Shown one piece after another: positions 6,708 to 6,799 of a stretch of DNA of 6,799 nucleotides; position 1 is the first letter of the stretch; each line of letters begins with the position of its first letter. The stretch is from Treponema sp. (lineage in GTDB: Bacteria; Spirochaetota; Spirochaetia; Treponematales; Treponemataceae), in contig JAAZCS010000009.1 of NCBI GenBank assembly GCA_012513125.1, positions 1 through 6,799 of the forward strand, read 5' to 3'. Below the pieces are notes generated by a model. It made no database searches, was not told the DNA's origin, and saw nothing but the letters and a program-made list of their open reading frames with translations. The position numbers and the translations under genes were made by a program.

Positions 6708-6736
6708 ATTATAAAATAATGAGCCCAAAGTTTAAA
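6708..6736 (-). promoter_or_regulatory. parE: Sigma-70 promoter of parE
   Basis: On the - strand TTTAAA (6736-6731) and TATAAT (6713-6708) are separated by 17 bp. The -10 is perfect and the -35 matches 4 of 6. Transcription would begin near 6701, giving a leader of about 24 nt. The -35 box lies 2 nt inside the right inverted-repeat arm, so parE is insulated from anything transcribed toward it from the right. Confidence 0.6.
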
Positions 6737-6740
6737 GCAT

Positions 6741-6772
6741 AAAAAAAGGGCGCTTCCTTTTGGGAAACGCCC
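6741..6772 (-). terminator. Intrinsic terminator of a gene beyond the right edge
   Basis: This is the same 10-bp stem, CAAAA loop and T7 tail as the porin terminator, oriented leftward. The stem spans 6772-6748 and the T-run is at 6747-6741 on the - strand. No gene inside the window reads into it, so it must serve a - strand gene to the right. Confidence 0.88.
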
Positions 6773-6778
6773 TTCATA

Positions 6779-6796
6779 TTAGCTAAATTAAGCTAA
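6779..6796 (-). other. Second copy of the 18-bp dyad
   Basis: This is the inverted copy of the dyad at 1397-1414 (TTAGCT and AGCTAA arms around six bases). If the dyad is a recombinase crossover site, the two copies are in head-to-head orientation and would yield inversion. It is an inference from layout only. Confidence 0.4.
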
Positions 6797-6799
6797 GCA

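Larger units (their letters stand above)
6739..6799 (-). repeat. Right arm of the perfect 61-bp inverted repeat
   Basis: This is the exact reverse complement of 1394-1454. It runs to the last base of the window, so its outer limit is not visible. In the left arm the porin stop codon lies 4 nt outside the repeat. By analogy, a - strand gene may end just beyond 6799. Confidence 0.95.

Overview
The window is AT-rich and looks like a low-GC host-associated spirochaete, most likely a gut or rumen Treponema. The evidence is an outer-membrane beta-barrel protein of the style common in treponemes, with a 'KPFDNFKVTMGNFD' type strand and a terminal Phe, plus a ParE of the 'GSLGDGSNENDGIYILLKE' type found in spirochaetes and Bacteroidetes. 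This taxonomic call is from memory of these families; no search was run.

Layout, left to right. (1) 1-1389: a porin-like outer-membrane protein on the + strand, with its Shine-Dalgarno at the window edge. (2) 1394-1454: a 61-bp element holding a small 18-bp dyad and the porin's strong intrinsic terminator. (3) 1511-2113: a small serine recombinase of the invertase/resolvase group, resembling the Mpi-type DNA invertases. (4) 2152-3438: a dGTPase-family HD phosphohydrolase on the + strand, with an extended -10 placed so that the mRNA may be leaderless. (5) 3439-6677, all on the - strand and read right to left: parE (topoisomerase IV subunit B), then an ornithine carbamoyltransferase, then a small ACT-domain protein. 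The ACT gene's stop codon abuts the dGTPase stop codon. (6) 6739-6799: an exact inverted copy of the 61-bp element, running to the last base of the window.

The most unusual structure is the perfect 61-bp inverted repeat bracketing a 5.3-kb segment, with a DNA-invertase-type gene starting 57 bp inside one arm. Each arm carries the same porin-type terminator pointing inward. This implies that a second gene, probably a porin paralogue on the - strand, ends just outside the right edge. A promoter begins 2 bp inside each arm. The segment could be a locus that inverts, or one where convergent porin copies recombine, but an assembly artefact at the right edge cannot be excluded from this sequence alone.

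A second oddity is the ornithine carbamoyltransferase, which has HDLP where the family has HCLP. The Cys-to-Asp change needs two base substitutions and alters the ornithine-side active site. No stretch longer than about 120 bases lacks a gene.
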